From: JTS-RE94 sp041750795
GTDB taxonomy: Bacteria; Planctomycetota; Planctomycetia; Pirellulales; PALSA-1355
Reading direction: 5' to 3'
Assembly: GCA_041750795.1 (NCBI GenBank)
Contig: JBGSYQ010000192.1
Coordinates: 1 to 24,810 of the forward strand
Length of the DNA: 24,810 bases
Notes under the pieces: model-generated
Seen by the model: only the letters and a program-made list of their open reading frames with translations
Database searches by the model: none
Told to the model about the DNA's origin: nothing
Part shown: positions 23,079 to 24,810 of the stretch, one piece after another
How positions within the stretch are numbered: the stretch's first letter is position 1
How the letters are laid out: each line of letters starts with the position of its first letter
Translations under genes and position numbers: made by a program

Positions 23079-23474
23079 ATGTTATATCAATCCGTGTTGG
23101 TAACGACCCTGGCGGCTTGCCTGCTGCTGCCGGCAACGTTGGCCGCGGCCGCGGACGGCGTCCGAGCGGCTGTTGCGCCGGCGCGCGAGACGGTGCCCCT
23201 GACACCGGCGAACCTGACGCAGGCGACCGCAGAATCGGTTGCCATAATGCCGGTCCAACGGCGATTTCGGCCGTACTACGGCGCGTACCGATCGTACTAT
23301 CGCCCGTACGGAGTCTATCGCCCGTACTACGGGGGCTATCGGCCGTATCTTGCACCGCCGTACTATCGTGGCTGGGGCTACTACTATCGACCGTATGCCT
23401 ACGGCTATCGGCCCTATGGCTACGGCGTTTACTACAACCCCCGGTATTTCGGCTACGGGCCGGTCGTTTATTGA
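23079..23474 (+). CDS. Small secreted tyrosine-rich repeat protein
   Basis: The protein has 131 residues. The ATG at 23079 is fixed by GGGAGGG (23064-23070), 8 nt upstream, and by the signal peptide (1-25, cut near Leu-Ala-Ala-Ala-Ala). A short Ala/Thr/Pro region (28-58) follows, and then 71 residues (61-131) with 26 Tyr, plus many Arg, Pro and Gly, built from variants of Tyr-Arg-Pro-Tyr and Tyr-Tyr-Gly. There is no Cys or Lys in that part. No enzyme motif is present. Such Tyr/Pro/Gly-rich exported proteins are seen in planctomycetes, but no function is established; surface coating, cross-linking through dityrosine, or a structural role are guesses. It converges on the bamA-like gene with a gap of only 36 nt. 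Confidence 0.8.
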   Translation: MLYQSVLVTTLAACLLLPATLAAAADGVRAAVAPARETVPLTPANLTQATAESVAIMPVQRRFRPYYGAYRSYYRPYGVYRPYYGGYRPYLAPPYYRGWGYYYRPYAYGYRPYGYGVYYNPRYFGYGPVVY

Positions 23475-23510
23475 CCTGCGAGAGGCTTTTGCGTGCTTCA
23501 CGCGGCAAGG

Positions 23511-24810
23511 CTATCGACTGTAGCCGACGAAGAATTGCACCAACTGCCGCTGGTCGGTTTCGGCATAGGCGACCGGCACGGCAAAGTCGATGGCAATCGG
23601 CGCCGGACCCATCGCGGGCAGCGAAATTCGCATGCCGATGCCCGGAGCGACGCGAAAATTGTTCCAATCGATCGTCACGTTCTGTTCGACCGTGCCGAAG
23701 TCGCAGAACACCACGGCCCGCAGCAAGTCGTCGGCCGTCAGCGGGAACATGTACTCGACCGAGCTCAGATTCTGGAACTCGCCACCGACTTGAATTGTCG
23801 CCGTGGGACTTGAGGCCGAACCCGCCAGAGCCACTGGGGACGCACCGCGGAACTGGAAACCGCGCAGAGTCGAGAAACCACCGGCATAGAATCGCTCATA
23901 GATCGGCGTGTCGTTGCCCGTAATGCCGAACTGGTTGTAGATGCTCAACACATGTCGGCCCGAACCATCAGGTCGCTGGCGCATCAGGAAGAACTTGCGG
24001 AAGTCGACCGTATAGGTCGGATACTGGAACGTTCCCTCGGTGTACGCCGCAGACACTGCGATATAGTTGCCTTGCGTCGGCAGGAAGGTGCTGTCGCGAG
24101 TATCCCAAGCGAGCGTACCGGTGAGGCCATACAATTGCGTATTTCCCAAAACGGTCGTCATCAATGGGTTGGTGGTATCGCTCGGTCGCGGATTGGAGAT
24201 ATTCACATTCTCGCCGCGAAACGCCAGGCTGCCCGACAGGTCCGGCGAGAACTGATATCCCAGGCTGGTCCGCCCGCCGGTGCGCGCTTCGGTCCAGTCC
24301 AGATAGAATCGCTGGAAATAAAAGCCGCTGAGCCCGAAGCTGACCGGAGTATCCAGCAGATACGGCTCGGCGAAGTTGAACATGTAGCGCGACACCTGCG
24401 TGCCCGGCGCCGCTTCGATACGGAACTTCTGGCCGTCGCCGCGAAAGGCGCGGCCGGCACGGAAGTCTTCCCAACTGGTCGGAAACCGCCGCCAGTCGAA
24501 GTTCTGCTCGTCGAGGATGATCGAACCGACCAGGCCCGCGTTCGAGTTCACGCCGGCGCCGAACATGAATCGGCCCGTCTGGGCCTCATTCAGGTAAATG
24601 TCCACCGGAATCCGCGGGCGATCGTCCGGCATTATTGGCTCGGGCGATGGTCCCGGCAGCAGGCTTCCGCCCGGCAAATCGGGCGGTCCGGCGCCAAAAC
24701 CGGGCGGATATCCGCCCGGCTGGCCCGCCGTCGGCTGATAGATCGATCCGGCCGCCGGAGCGCCGACGATCGGCGGCTGAGTGGTGTAGCCACCGGGCGC
24801 TTGCGCCACG
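23511..24810 (-). CDS. bamA: BamA/Omp85 outer-membrane barrel, C-terminal part (5' end outside window)
   Basis: The visible part is about 433 residues, running off the right edge; the apparent start codon near 24809 is most likely an internal Val. The first 70 residues are a Gly/Pro-rich linker (PGG, PPG, PGP repeats), followed by the Omp85 beta-barrel of alternating strands: for example GRFMFGAGVNSNAGLVGSI, EPYLLDTPVSFGLSGFYF, LTGTLAWDTRDS with the typical T-R-D turn, and ERFYAGGFSTLRGFQFRG, holding the conserved R-G-F lid motif. The last strand is LVQFFVGYSR. The POTRA domains expected upstream are not in the window. BamA folds other barrel proteins into the outer membrane; a TamA- or Sam50-like relative is the alternative. 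The C-terminus ends in Ser-Arg instead of an aromatic residue. No lipid A or lol genes are nearby. Confidence 0.85.
   Translation of the reverse strand, partial: VAQAPGGYTTQPPIVGAPAAGSIYQPTAGQPGGYPPGFGAGPPDLPGGSLLPGPSPEPIMPDDRPRIPVDIYLNEAQTGRFMFGAGVNSNAGLVGSIILDEQNFDWRRFPTSWEDFRAGRAFRGDGQKFRIEAAPGTQVSRYMFNFAEPYLLDTPVSFGLSGFYFQRFYLDWTEARTGGRTSLGYQFSPDLSGSLAFRGENVNISNPRPSDTTNPLMTTVLGNTQLYGLTGTLAWDTRDSTFLPTQGNYIAVSAAYTEGTFQYPTYTVDFRKFFLMRQRPDGSGRHVLSIYNQFGITGNDTPIYERFYAGGFSTLRGFQFRGASPVALAGSASSPTATIQVGGEFQNLSSVEYMFPLTADDLLRAVVFCDFGTVEQNVTIDWNNFRVAPGIGMRISLPAMGPAPIAIDFAVPVAYAETDQRQLVQFFVGYSR

Noticed and set aside
23280..23470. Tandem short repeats in the Tyr-rich gene as a CRISPR or satellite array
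   Set aside because: The repeats are in frame, vary in sequence, encode Tyr-Arg-Pro-Tyr variants and have no spacer structure.
24807..24809. GTG at the right edge as the start of the Omp85 gene
   Set aside because: It gives no signal peptide and no POTRA domains, and begins within a Gly/Pro-rich linker; an internal Val codon is far more likely.

Overview
The window is GC-rich, gene-dense bacterial chromosome, most likely from a planctomycete of the Pirellulales type. The assignment is an inference from gene content: a PEP-CTERM tail, a secreted DUF1080 protein, a secreted DUF1573 protein, an exported thioredoxin/NHL protein, a zinc-ribbon/transmembrane/proline-rich protein, a secreted tyrosine-rich small protein and an Omp85 barrel, together with ordinary housekeeping genes. 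No phage, transposase, CRISPR, tRNA or rRNA gene was seen. Gene order looks like core chromosome with many short independent units.

Layout, left to right. 1-1655: the last 38 codons of a PEP-CTERM protein, a secreted DUF1080 protein and a START/SRPBCC-like protein. 1778-4808: acetyl-CoA synthetase (acsA) converging on cysteine synthase (cysK), each with a good sigma70-type promoter and a shared hairpin between them. 5100-9932: an alpha/beta-hydrolase (minus strand) diverging from a 766-residue zinc-ribbon membrane protein, with an amidase one base behind it. 9980-13121: an iron-uptake operon (feoA, a second feoA, feoB, a Cys-rich FeoB-associated membrane peptide) behind a promoter whose start point is covered by a Fur-like palindrome. 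13132-14157: a DUF1573 protein on the minus strand with a long leader holding an unusual palindromic element. 14763-19024: an exported thioredoxin-NHL protein and a six-domain ribosomal protein S1 ending in a strong intrinsic terminator. 19136-22958: a GH15 glucoamylase-type enzyme (minus strand), a short group-2 sigma factor and adenine phosphoribosyltransferase. 23079-24810: a Tyr-rich secreted mini-protein converging on the C-terminal barrel of a BamA/Omp85 protein that runs off the right edge.

How the genes relate. The feo genes form one functional unit (ferrous iron import, probably iron-repressed). acsA and cysK both bear on acetyl-CoA/acetate: O-acetylserine sulfhydrylase releases acetate, which Acs can re-activate; this link is only an inference from adjacency. 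Several products act at or beyond the cytoplasmic membrane (DUF1080, DUF1573, Trx-NHL, Tyr-rich protein, BamA), typical of the cell-envelope-rich gene content of planctomycetes.

The least explained items are (i) a quasi-periodic array of phenylalanine-centred short motifs in the acidic linker of the zinc-ribbon protein, (ii) the three-copy palindromic element in the DUF1573 leader, and (iii) the Tyr-rich secreted protein next to bamA. No clearly new multi-gene system was identified.
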